DNA of 64,000 bases from Dyadobacter sp. SG02 (GTDB taxonomy: Bacteria; Bacteroidota; Bacteroidia; Cytophagales; Spirosomataceae). Under the pieces are notes generated by a model that saw only the letters and a list, made by a program, of their open reading frames with translations, was not told the DNA's origin and did no database searches. The position numbers and the translations under genes are program-made. The stretch lies in the NCBI RefSeq assembly GCF_900109045.1, contig NZ_FNYL01000005.1:1-64000 (forward strand). Direction: 5' to 3'. Of the stretch, positions 1 through 6,054 are shown one piece after another. The first letter of the stretch is position 1. Every line of letters starts with the position of its first letter.

Positions 1-16
1 GTGGCTGTTGCACAAC
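1..16. repeat. Terminal inverted repeat of the IS (left)
   Basis: GTGGCTGTTGCACAAC matches the reverse complement of 1621-1636 at 15 of 16 positions. It is the end downstream of the transposase gene. Confidence 0.85.
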
Positions 17-48
17 ACTACTGCTTGATTTGAGCTTTGACTTGCCTT

Positions 49-1521
49 TCAAGATATCGATAGTAGAACCGCTCTTGCCAACCTAAAGTAGCATAGGTGG
101 GAGTAAATGATCTCATCTATGCTTTTTTTCGTGGAATCGGTCGCGCTTGGCGACAGCCCGGCCTTGTATTTTAGCAATTTCTTCAAGTTGTAGGCGATGG
201 CGGCCATAATCATACATTTATTTGCCTGCTCAATGCCTTTTGCATTTATTCTACCCATGCCAGTATAATTGATTAGTGAACCAATTACCGGCTCGACAGT
301 GCTGGAACGAAGCTTTTTATAGGTCTTGGCTCTATCGCTGCTCATTCTTTGGTACATCTGATCGTACAATGGCTTATCAAGTGAGTGCTTGATCCTTCTC
401 GTCCCCATATAGTTCAGACACGTACTTTTTATTGGGCAGTTCATACAGTCTGCTGGATTGGTTCGGTAAATCTTTCTCTGGAGCTTCCTGTTTTTAGCAA
501 GTTTTTCATAGCATCTAAATGTGGCATGCACTCCCTTTTTGCAGGTATATCGGTCATTCCCAATATCATAAGTAAATCCCTCTTCTTGCCTGTCTTTTTT
601 GTAACTGGCAGTATTGGGAATGTAACCTTCGATGTTATGCTCAGCCAGAGACCGCATAGCATCTCCACTGCTGTAACCAGTATCTGCTAGTATTTCGTTG
701 ACTTGAATATTATGCTCCTGCATATTCTCGACAATTTTTTCGAGTATTTTGGGAAGGCTGACATTGTCAGCAGCATTACCCGGAAAAGCACCGATATAGG
801 TAATAAGATGGCTAGCTGTATCAACACTGACCTGGCTGCGATAATACAGGTTCATTGGCTTTCCCGGCTTCATTGTTATTCGCGCATCCGGATCCGAAGG
901 GCTAACGTGGCTCTCATTTGATGCAGGAACCCTTTTAGTCCCAGTAGTTTTATCGTTGCAAATTGGCTTTTCCAGCGCTGCAACATCTTTATCAACGTTG
1001 TCAGCTAATTCCTGAACGTATACGTTGGCATCGGCCATGACCTGTTTTTCAACCATCTTACTGATAGAAGCATTTGCACGCACGAGTGCACTGTCAATAG
1101 CCTGACGTTTTCCGGAGATCAAACCATGGTCTACACATAGCTTCAACACCTGTTTAAACAATGTAATGAACTGGTCTTCTCCATAAAGTTTGCGCGTACG
1201 ACTGAGCGTTGAGTGCCAGGGGAATTCTTCATCTAAGTCATATCCCAGGAAGAACAAAATATCCATCCGCATTCGCGACGTGCGTATTATCCGCCTATCA
1301 CTGGTAAGATTTTCAAGATATCCCACTAGCATCAGTTTCATAAACACGACCGGATCGATACTCTTTTGGCCTTCACTTCCATAATAGTCAGCCGTGCTCT
1401 TGTATAAGAAACGAAGATCAAGTATTTGGCTTAACTGGCGGTAGAAATTATCAGCCGGGACATACTCTGAAAGCTGAAAGTTGATGAACAAACGTTCCTG
1501 TTGAATCTTTTTTCCTTGCAT
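49..1521 (-). CDS. IS1182 family transposase
   Basis: The 490-residue product catalyses cut-and-paste movement of the surrounding element. The N-terminal third resembles the DUF772 domain of this family. A DDE-type catalytic core follows: candidate acidic residues are D280 in the ILADTGYSS motif and E410 in the SSTVEPVIG motif, with D143 or D234 as a further acidic position. A Cys cluster at about 359-368 (CMNCPIKSTC) is typical of IS1182 transposases and may bind zinc. The frame is intact and of normal length, so the copy could be active. The start is the first ATG, about 100 bases inside the right inverted repeat. The family call is secure; the exact catalytic residues are inferred by motif. 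Confidence 0.93.
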   Translation of the reverse strand: MQGKKIQQERLFINFQLSEYVPADNFYRQLSQILDLRFLYKSTADYYGSEGQKSIDPVVFMKLMLVGYLENLTSDRRIIRTSRMRMDILFFLGYDLDEEFPWHSTLSRTRKLYGEDQFITLFKQVLKLCVDHGLISGKRQAIDSALVRANASISKMVEKQVMADANVYVQELADNVDKDVAALEKPICNDKTTGTKRVPASNESHVSPSDPDARITMKPGKPMNLYYRSQVSVDTASHLITYIGAFPGNAADNVSLPKILEKIVENMQEHNIQVNEILADTGYSSGDAMRSLAEHNIEGYIPNTASYKKDRQEEGFTYDIGNDRYTCKKGVHATFRCYEKLAKNRKLQRKIYRTNPADCMNCPIKSTCLNYMGTRRIKHSLDKPLYDQMYQRMSSDRAKTYKKLRSSTVEPVIGSLINYTGMGRINAKGIEQANKCMIMAAIAYNLKKLLKYKAGLSPSATDSTKKSIDEIIYSHLCYFRLARAVLLSIS

Positions 1522-1620
1522 GTACTGAAGTTAACCAAAATCGAGGTTTTAGCCAACACCTCCCAACCCCTTAATCTGGGTTTTGCAACATAGAAATCCA
1601 AGTGGGTTTAATCCTCATGA

Positions 1621-1636
1621 GTTGTGCAACAGTCAC
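1621..1636. repeat. Terminal inverted repeat of the IS (right)
   Basis: Read on the minus strand this is GTGACTGTTGCACAAC, matching 1-16 with one difference. It is the end upstream of the transposase start. Confidence 0.85.
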
Positions 1637-1778
1637 TATAACGCGCGGGGACCGGATTGGCCATGAAATTTTCGCCCATCGGGAAGACATTGAAGTGCCC
1701 GATATCGTGCTGCAAATTTTCAGGTAGCCAGTTGAACTTGTATTGGTAGAATTCTTCGAGTGATTCCGGTTTTTCCAT
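1637..1778 (-). pseudogene. AraC-family regulator, 5' fragment cut by the IS
   Basis: From the ATG at 1778 the minus strand reads MEKPESLEEFYQYKF, then NWLPENLQHDIGHFNVF, then a segment ending NPVPARYS at the insertion sequence, where the frame enters the inverted repeat. The GHFNVF motif and the following region match the N-terminal domain of the complete AraC-type regulator at 46889-47800, which reads GHFNVF and then SYARRDFYK. About 47 codons remain here; the DNA-binding C-terminal part must lie left of base 1, beyond the element. The insertion should abolish the regulator. The family call rests on this short similarity. Confidence 0.7.
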
Positions 1779-1808
1779 GAGGCAAAGTTACGAAAATCAA
1801 ATAGAATG

Positions 1809-1850
1809 GACCATAGACCTTAGACCATAGACGGCGGTCGGCGGCCGGGG
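1809..1850. repeat. Heptamer array (GACCATA type)
   Basis: Six adjacent 7-base units can be read: GACCATA, GACCTTA, GACCATA, GACGGCG, GTCGGCG, GCCGGGG. The first three are nearly identical and the rest drift toward G+C. A similar heptamer run occurs at 2967-2994 on the far side of the methyltransferase gene. Function unknown; it lies between the broken regulator and the methyltransferase. Confidence 0.6.
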
Positions 1851-1886
1851 GCAGTTTTACCGCTCGATTAAATCCCGCATTCGCGG

Positions 1887-1916
1887 TTTGTAAAACAGTA
1901 CTTTTCTCTAAATTAG
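1887..1916 (+). promoter_or_regulatory. Possible promoter for the methyltransferase gene
   Basis: TTTG at 1887-1890 is followed after 18 bases by TAAATTAG at 1909-1916. This fits loosely the Bacteroidota pattern of TTTG near -33 and TAnnTTTG near -7. It lies 70 bases before the start codon. Confidence 0.35.
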
Positions 1917-1985
1917 GTTTTTAAACAATACCATTCACCCGAAACCAATCACACACAGTATTCATCTTCTATACACATTCTTTCA

Positions 1986-2960
1986 ATGAAATCTTTCAGT
2001 CCACTGCTTACCGAGCACTTTGAAAACGGCACGCTGGTTTGTCCCCTCTGCCTGTCCCCCTTAAAAATCGTTGACGAAAGCATCTACTGCACCAATACGA
2101 CGTGCGCGCATTCGACCTCTGAAATTCCTCTGATACAGAGAAAAATACCCATACTCGTCAATTTCGACGAAACCATCCTGAGCAAAGACGCATTGCTCGC
2201 CACAGGAGGCGAGAGCCTTATCCCACGCAGCGGCAACAAATACGACGCGATCAAGAAGATTTTCTGGGGAGGCGACAGCAAAACCAGGCGGAATCTTGCA
2301 AAATTCCTGGAAACGCTCCCGAAATACCCGGACAAAAAAGCGACTGTACTCATCATTGGCGGAGGCGCCGTGGGGAACGGCGCGGCAGGAATGTACGATG
2401 CCAAAGACATCGATGTGCTCTCTTTCGACATTTACGCCTCTTCCAATACCGATTTCATTGCCGATGGCCACTCACTACCCATCGCCGACAACAGCATCGA
2501 TGGCATCTGGATCCAGGCCGTACTTGAACACGTCATGTACCCGCACCGCGTGGTAGCCGAGATCCACCGCGTGCTCAAACCTGGCGGTATCGTGTATGCG
2601 GAAACGCCCTTTCAGCAACACGTACACGAAGGCCCGTACGACTTCACCCGCTTCACCGAAAGCGGTCACCGGTTGCTTTTCAAAGATTTCAGATTAGTCG
2701 ATTCCGGTTTCCTGACCGGCATTGGTGCAGTACTGCTCTGGAACGTGCGCTACGCGGCTTGGGGCCTTACACGGAGCAAAAAAGCGGCTATCGTAATTGC
2801 CATGGCATTCGGGTGGGTCCGGTTTTTCGATCACCTCGTACCCGATTCATTTAATGTAGATACTGCAAGCGGGGTGTATTTCCTGGGACGGAAGGATTTG
2901 GACTACAAATTCAGCGACAAGGATATTGTTACGCATTATAAGGGATTTCAGCGGAAGTGA
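1986..2960 (+). CDS. Class I SAM-dependent methyltransferase with N-terminal zinc ribbon
   Basis: The 324-residue product begins with a zinc-ribbon-like segment (CPLCLSPL, then YCTNTTCAH, about residues 19-42), as in methyltransferases with a Trm112-like head. The catalytic domain shows a glycine-rich SAM site (VLIIGGGAVGNG, about 119-130), an acidic residue after the second strand (LSFDIYA), DGHSLPIADNSIDG, and the post-motif strand ELEH-like region VLEHVMYPHRVVAEIHRVLKPGG typical of Methyltransf_11. A hydrophobic C-terminal stretch follows. The substrate cannot be told; relatives often act on lipids, quinones or glycan precursors. It stands alone, bracketed by heptamer arrays. Confidence 0.8.
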   Translation: MKSFSPLLTEHFENGTLVCPLCLSPLKIVDESIYCTNTTCAHSTSEIPLIQRKIPILVNFDETILSKDALLATGGESLIPRSGNKYDAIKKIFWGGDSKTRRNLAKFLETLPKYPDKKATVLIIGGGAVGNGAAGMYDAKDIDVLSFDIYASSNTDFIADGHSLPIADNSIDGIWIQAVLEHVMYPHRVVAEIHRVLKPGGIVYAETPFQQHVHEGPYDFTRFTESGHRLLFKDFRLVDSGFLTGIGAVLLWNVRYAAWGLTRSKKAAIVIAMAFGWVRFFDHLVPDSFNVDTASGVYFLGRKDLDYKFSDKDIVTHYKGFQRK

Positions 2961-2966
2961 AGTTTT

Positions 2967-2994
2967 GACCACTGACGGCCGACCGCCGATTGCA
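2967..2994. repeat. Heptamer array downstream of the methyltransferase
   Basis: Four 7-base units read GACCACT, GACGGCC, GACCGCC, GATTGCA. The pattern resembles the array at 1809-1850. A short inverted repeat (CCATGGATCATCG facing CGATGACCCATGG, about 3010-3036) follows and may end transcription from either side. Confidence 0.45.
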
Positions 2995-3051
2995 TGGGAA
3001 TGAAATGGGCCATGGATCATCGACGATGACCCATGGTCTTTTAGTTTATCA

Positions 3052-3309
3052 TTACCGCTTTCCAGCCTCCGCCAGTTCAGCTTCGTCCAGCGCCCTGATT
3101 TCTTCGAACAATGCTTTGATTTCGTTGATTACGTCCCACATTTCTTTTTTCATTGCATTCCAAAAAGGTTGCATTGCTGCTCTATCTTCGTCAGAAACCG
3201 AATTATACCATTTATAAAACTCAGATTTAATGGCCGGTATCTCTGAAATATCGGCTGCAATTGTTCGCGACCGATACTCTTGAAGGTGACGTCTTAGTTC
3301 TGCTTTCAT
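3052..3309 (-). CDS. Small acidic protein, 'A' family, copy A3
   Basis: I do not recognise this 85-residue protein. It is one of three paralogues here (with 3611-3865 and 3967-4221) sharing the pattern EIPxIxxxFxxWYxSVSDxDRAxMxPFWxxxKKE, then an amphipathic acidic helix ending LAEAxK. It should be helical, soluble and without a signal peptide. It lies 19 bases downstream of the B2 gene in the same direction, so the two are probably co-transcribed. Function is unknown; the B-A pairing recalls two-component small-gene modules such as toxin-antitoxin pairs, but no known toxin or antitoxin motif is visible. Confidence 0.75.
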   Translation of the reverse strand: MKAELRRHLQEYRSRTIAADISEIPAIKSEFYKWYNSVSDEDRAAMQPFWNAMKKEMWDVINEIKALFEEIRALDEAELAEAGKR

Positions 3310-3328
3310 GTGCGCTAATTAAAAGGTA

Positions 3329-3493
3329 TTATATCATACTTAACATTTCTCTCAATTTTATCGCTTCCTTGCTGTACGTCTCAAATTCAGCATCGCTCAA
3401 CTCATTGGCCGAGGTCACCAAAGCATTGTCAAGGTATTTCAAACGTGTGATGATCTGCTCAGAGAGTTTTTCCCGTCTCGTTTTCCTCTTCAT
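3329..3493 (-). CDS. Small basic protein, 'B' family, copy B2
   Basis: This 54-residue frame starts at the ATG at 3493: MKRKTRREKLSEQIITRL, then KYLDNALVTSANELSDAEF, ending REMLSMI. It is a clear paralogue of the frame at 4227-4403, sharing KxR near the start, RLxYLxN, ExSDAxFE and RxMLxM. It is predicted helical with a basic N-terminus. A nearly identical stretch of about 90 bases precedes both copies. Conservation of frame and of upstream DNA between copies argues that it is a real gene. Function unknown. Confidence 0.7.
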   Translation of the reverse strand: MKRKTRREKLSEQIITRLKYLDNALVTSANELSDAEFETYSKEAIKLREMLSMI

Positions 3494-3499
3494 ATTTTA

Positions 3500-3590
3500 T
3501 AGTGTGTAAAACCTAAAATTAACGTTTCCCGACAGAAAGATCAACCGGAAAACGCTAATTATCAGTATCAACGATCCTCCGGCTGATCGA
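3500..3590 (-). promoter_or_regulatory. Duplicated promoter region of B2
   Basis: About 90 bases here are nearly identical to 4408-4499, and both lie just before a B gene. Read on the minus strand the shared block contains TTGATCTTTCTG, then TTAATTTTAGG, a reasonable fit to a -33/-7 pair (TAATTTTA against TAnnTTTG), and ends with TACACACTA a few bases before the ATG. The copy marks the boundary of a segmental duplication. Confidence 0.55.
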
Positions 3591-3610
3591 GCGGCGGTTG
3601 GCGGTCAATA

Positions 3611-3865
3611 TCATTTCCGCGCCTCGGCGAGTTGTTTCTCCTTTAAGGTTTTCAGTTCGTCTAGCGCGTCCTTCACTTCCTTAATCATTTCCCATGCCTC
3701 TTTTTTAACGTCGGCCCAAAACGGTGCCATTTCGGCTCTATCCTGATCTGAAACCGAGTAGTACCAGTCAGAAAAAGCCGCCCTTATTATTGGAATTTCA
3801 GATTCCTCCGCAGTAATCAGCTTCGATTTGTATTCATTTAGTGTCTTTCTAATATAAGCTTTCAT
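3611..3865 (-). CDS. Small acidic protein, 'A' family, copy A2
   Basis: This 84-residue product shares the A-family core (SEIPIIRAAFSDWYYSVSD, then QDRAEMAPFW and KKEAWEMIKE) with 3052-3309 and 3967-4221. Unlike the other two it has no intact B gene before it: upstream, 3885-3917 keeps only a B-like C-terminal tail ending in a stop. It may therefore be an orphan member. No signal peptide or membrane segment is seen. Function unknown. Confidence 0.72.
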   Translation of the reverse strand: MKAYIRKTLNEYKSKLITAEESEIPIIRAAFSDWYYSVSDQDRAEMAPFWADVKKEAWEMIKEVKDALDELKTLKEKQLAEARK

Positions 3866-3884
3866 ACTGATTGCAGAAAAAAAG

Positions 3885-3917
3885 TTACAACATCTTTAAC
3901 ACCTCTTTGTCGACCAC
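3885..3917 (-). pseudogene. Eroded B-family tail before A2
   Basis: On the minus strand the frame ending at 3885 reads VDKEVLKML and stop. This matches the C-terminal end of the B genes (RDMLKMLRSLS in B1, REMLSMI in B2) and sits where a B gene would be expected, about 20 bases before A2. No start or upper half is recognisable. I infer a deleted B copy. Confidence 0.4.
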
Positions 3918-3966
3918 CATTGGACCAGTGGCTGATCAATCGGTGATCGGCCGGAGGCAGTCAACA

Positions 3967-4221
3967 TCATTTCCGGGCCTCGGCGAGTTCTTCCTCTTTT
4001 AGGGCTTTGAGCTCCTCTATCAAACCCTTGATTTCCTCGATCACTTCCCGTGCTTCTTTTTTAACTTCATCCCAAAAAGGCGCCATTTCTGCCCGATCCT
4101 CGTCCGAAACCGAATTGTACCACTCGAAAAATGTAGATTTGATCTCCGGGATCTCAGTACTATCAGCCGCCCTGATTTGCGCCATGTACGCGTCAACCCG
4201 ATTCCTAAATTCTGCTCTCAT
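3967..4221 (-). CDS. Small acidic protein, 'A' family, copy A1
   Basis: The 84-residue product shares with A2 and A3 the core STEIPEIKSTFFEWYNSVSD, then EDRAEMAPFW and KKEAREVIEE, and the tail LAEARK. Two tryptophans and the WYxSVSD block are invariant in all three copies, which suggests a conserved fold or partner surface. It begins only 5 bases after the stop of B1 (4227), so translation of the pair is likely coupled. Function unknown. Confidence 0.75.
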   Translation of the reverse strand: MRAEFRNRVDAYMAQIRAADSTEIPEIKSTFFEWYNSVSDEDRAEMAPFWDEVKKEAREVIEEIKGLIEELKALKEEELAEARK

Positions 4222-4226
4222 ATGCT

Positions 4227-4403
4227 TTAAGATAAACTCCGCAACATTTTTAACATATCTCTCATCTTCACCTCTTCTGCGCGGATTTCTTCGAATTTGG
4301 CATCACTTATTTCCGTCGACGGCGCGGACATCACATTTTCGAGGTAGTCTAATCGGTTCCGGAGTCTTTCAGCCAATTCCGCCTGTCGACTTTTTAGTCT
4401 CAT
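4227..4403 (-). CDS. Small basic protein, 'B' family, copy B1
   Basis: I place the start at the ATG at 4403, giving 58 residues: MRLKSRQAELAERLRNRL, then DYLENVMSAPSTEISDAKF, ending MLKMLRSLS. A longer frame reaches 4478 but its extra codons run through the duplicated upstream block, which is non-coding at the B2 copy, so the longer start is rejected. Similarity to B2 is clear over the whole length. It is the first gene of a B1-A1 pair. Likely a helical, partly basic protein. Function unknown. Confidence 0.7.
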   Translation of the reverse strand: MRLKSRQAELAERLRNRLDYLENVMSAPSTEISDAKFEEIRAEEVKMRDMLKMLRSLS

Positions 4404-4407
4404 GTCA

Positions 4408-4499
4408 TAGTGTGTAAACCTAAAATTAACGTTTCCCGACAGAAAGGTCAACCGGAAAACGCTAATTCTCAGTACCAATGATCCTGCGGTTGATCGAGC
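4408..4499 (-). promoter_or_regulatory. Duplicated promoter region of B1
   Basis: Second copy of the 90-base block found at 3500-3590, differing at a few positions. It carries the same TTAATTTTAGG element on the minus strand and abuts the end of the DUF457 gene. Retention of the block in front of both intact B genes supports a regulatory role. Confidence 0.55.
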
Positions 4500-4518
4500 A
4501 GTTGCGGGCCGGCGGAGG

Positions 4519-5175
4519 TCAAAGTTTCTCCCGGTTCCGATCCGTCAAATACGCCAGACCCAGCACAATTGCCTGCAAAACCACGAACGAACCCAGCAAT
4601 GCGGGAATGGAATCTTCCGGCGGCGGGCCGAACGTATTGAAGATTTCGGCGATGACGAAGAAAGCGATCAGGGAAATGAGGCCCCACCTCCCCTTACCAT
4701 TGATGGCGCGGGTGTTTTTAATGTAAATCCAGACGCCGACGATGAATATAATCGCTTCCGTTAAAACCGTCAGCGGCAGCGAGTTCCACATGCCCATTCC
4801 GAATTTCTCATTGCCAAAAGGCGTCAGTGGAAGGTCGGGAACATGGACGACGAGGTCGAGGAACCAGTGGCTCAGTACAGCCAGGCCGACGATAATCGCA
4901 CTGCGCATATCTTTTTGGAATAACCCATAAATACCTCCGCACACAAGCGCCCACACGACGCCCATGACGAGGCTGTGCGTATAAGGGTAATGCACGAATT
5001 CAAATGGGGTGACCTCGGTAAAGCCGGGGCGAATATTTACCTTTTCCACGTCCAGCAGAAGCAGGAACGGCCAGAGAATGTCCACAAACTCGACGGCGAC
5101 GAAGAGCGTCAGGAGCGAAACTTTGGGAGCGACTTTCTTGGCCCCGAATGCTAAACCATAATGACCTAAAAACAT
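4519..5175 (-). CDS. DUF457/YdjM-like membrane-bound metal-dependent hydrolase
   Basis: The 218-residue protein has about five hydrophobic segments. Its histidines and aspartates match the DUF457 (YdjM) family of membrane-bound putative hydrolases: GHYGLAFGAKK near the N-terminus, FVDILWP, HYPYTHSL and SHWFLDLVVH. These residues probably bind a metal on one face of the membrane. The substrate of such proteins is not established. It is transcribed toward the B/A small-gene cluster, with the duplicated promoter block just past its stop codon. Confidence 0.75.
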   Translation of the reverse strand: MFLGHYGLAFGAKKVAPKVSLLTLFVAVEFVDILWPFLLLLDVEKVNIRPGFTEVTPFEFVHYPYTHSLVMGVVWALVCGGIYGLFQKDMRSAIIVGLAVLSHWFLDLVVHVPDLPLTPFGNEKFGMGMWNSLPLTVLTEAIIFIVGVWIYIKNTRAINGKGRWGLISLIAFFVIAEIFNTFGPPPEDSIPALLGSFVVLQAIVLGLAYLTDRNREKL

Positions 5176-5250
5176 AATACAAGTGGTTGATTAATGACCC
5201 TGCAAAGGTATTTGGGCTATTTTCGAACGCACTTGACCTAGATCAAGAAA

Positions 5251-5820
5251 TCAGCTGAGCTGCTTCCGGCGAATGCGGCTGATGGTTTCGGGGGTCATAC
5301 CGAGCATGGAGGCGATGTATTGCAACGGTACCTGCGTGAAAATGTCACGGTGGCTTTCGAAAAGCAGGTTGTAGCGCTGCTCGGCGGTCATGGAAAGAAA
5401 GGAAAACACGCGGTCTTCGAGCGTGGTGAAGCAATGCGCGATGAAGAGCTTCTCGGTGACAGGCCACTTGGGAATGTAATCGCCGAGCCGGTCATAGTCG
5501 TTTTTTTCGATGGTATAAACCGCTGTATCGGTGAGCGCCTGAATGTTCCAGCGGGCGGGACTGGCGAACACCAGGCTGGCCAGATCGGTTACGAAATAGC
5601 CTTGCGTACAGATCCACTGGGTTACTTCCCTATCTTCCAAATCCACATAAATCCGCAGCAAGCCCGACTGAATGAAGCTGAGCTTATTACAATGTTTCCC
5701 TGTTTTGAGATAAAAATCGCCCTTTTTCAGTATTTCGGGTTTGAAAAAGGAAGCGACTTTGACCAGGTCGGTTTGATCGAAGTCAAAATAAGTTTGCAGG
5801 TAGTTTTCAAGGTCTGTCAT
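5251..5820 (-). CDS. Crp/Fnr family transcriptional regulator
   Basis: The 189-residue product has an N-terminal cyclic-nucleotide-binding-like beta roll (about 20-125; ILKKGDFYLKTGKHCNKLSF, then SGLLRIYVDLEDRE) and a C-terminal winged helix (about 140-189; VPLQYIASMLGMTPETISRI is the recognition region). The four-cysteine iron-sulfur pattern of Fnr is absent. Proteins of this short type are common in Bacteroidota and their ligands are mostly unknown. It lies alone between the DUF457 gene and the divergent permease gene, and could act on either. Confidence 0.85.
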   Translation of the reverse strand: MTDLENYLQTYFDFDQTDLVKVASFFKPEILKKGDFYLKTGKHCNKLSFIQSGLLRIYVDLEDREVTQWICTQGYFVTDLASLVFASPARWNIQALTDTAVYTIEKNDYDRLGDYIPKWPVTEKLFIAHCFTTLEDRVFSFLSMTAEQRYNLLFESHRDIFTQVPLQYIASMLGMTPETISRIRRKQLS

Positions 5821-5935
5821 AATGCGCTGAAATCGGTCGTAAATGTAACAAAGAACCAGCGCCGCACACGGCCATTATCGTACAAAAGTGTCCGAATGCG
5901 AACGGGGGACTGAGCTATCAGAAATTTAAATTACT

Positions 5936-5998
5936 GTAATACAATAAATTACCGTTTTGGCATATATTTTATACAATGTACTATGTAATACAATGTAC
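5936..5998 (+). promoter_or_regulatory. Direct repeats upstream of the permease gene
   Basis: TACAATGTAC occurs at 5972-5981 and 5989-5998, 17 bases apart. An overlapping repeat GTAATACAAT occurs at 5936-5945 and 5985-5994. Such TACAATGTA boxes resemble operators of PadR-type regulators, which commonly control permeases of this type in Cytophagales, but no PadR gene is present here. The regulator assignment is an inference. Confidence 0.45.
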
Positions 5999-6054
5999 CG
6001 TCTATTAGCCATGAAAATTGCATTTTTGAACCACTCTCAGTTTGCCCTATTCCT

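Larger units (their letters stand above)
1..1636 (-). mobile_element. IS1182-type insertion sequence
   Basis: A single transposase gene is bounded by 16-base imperfect terminal inverted repeats, GTGGCTGTTGCACAAC at 1-16 and its mirror at 1621-1636 (one mismatch). The element is about 1.64 kb, a usual size for IS1182 relatives. The bases just outside the right end are TATA, but the left flank lies outside the window, so the target duplication cannot be checked. The element lies inside the 5' part of an AraC-family regulator gene. Its left end falls exactly on base 1, which may mean that the sequence itself begins at a repeat boundary. Confidence 0.9.

Noticed and set aside
1637-1778. Possibility that the fragment right of the IS is a complete small gene
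   Set aside because: Its frame runs through the inverted repeat without its own stop in a natural place, and its sequence matches only the N-terminal part of an AraC-type regulator.
4404-4478. Upstream extension of the B1 gene
   Set aside because: It is translated from the duplicated upstream block, which is non-coding in front of the B2 gene.
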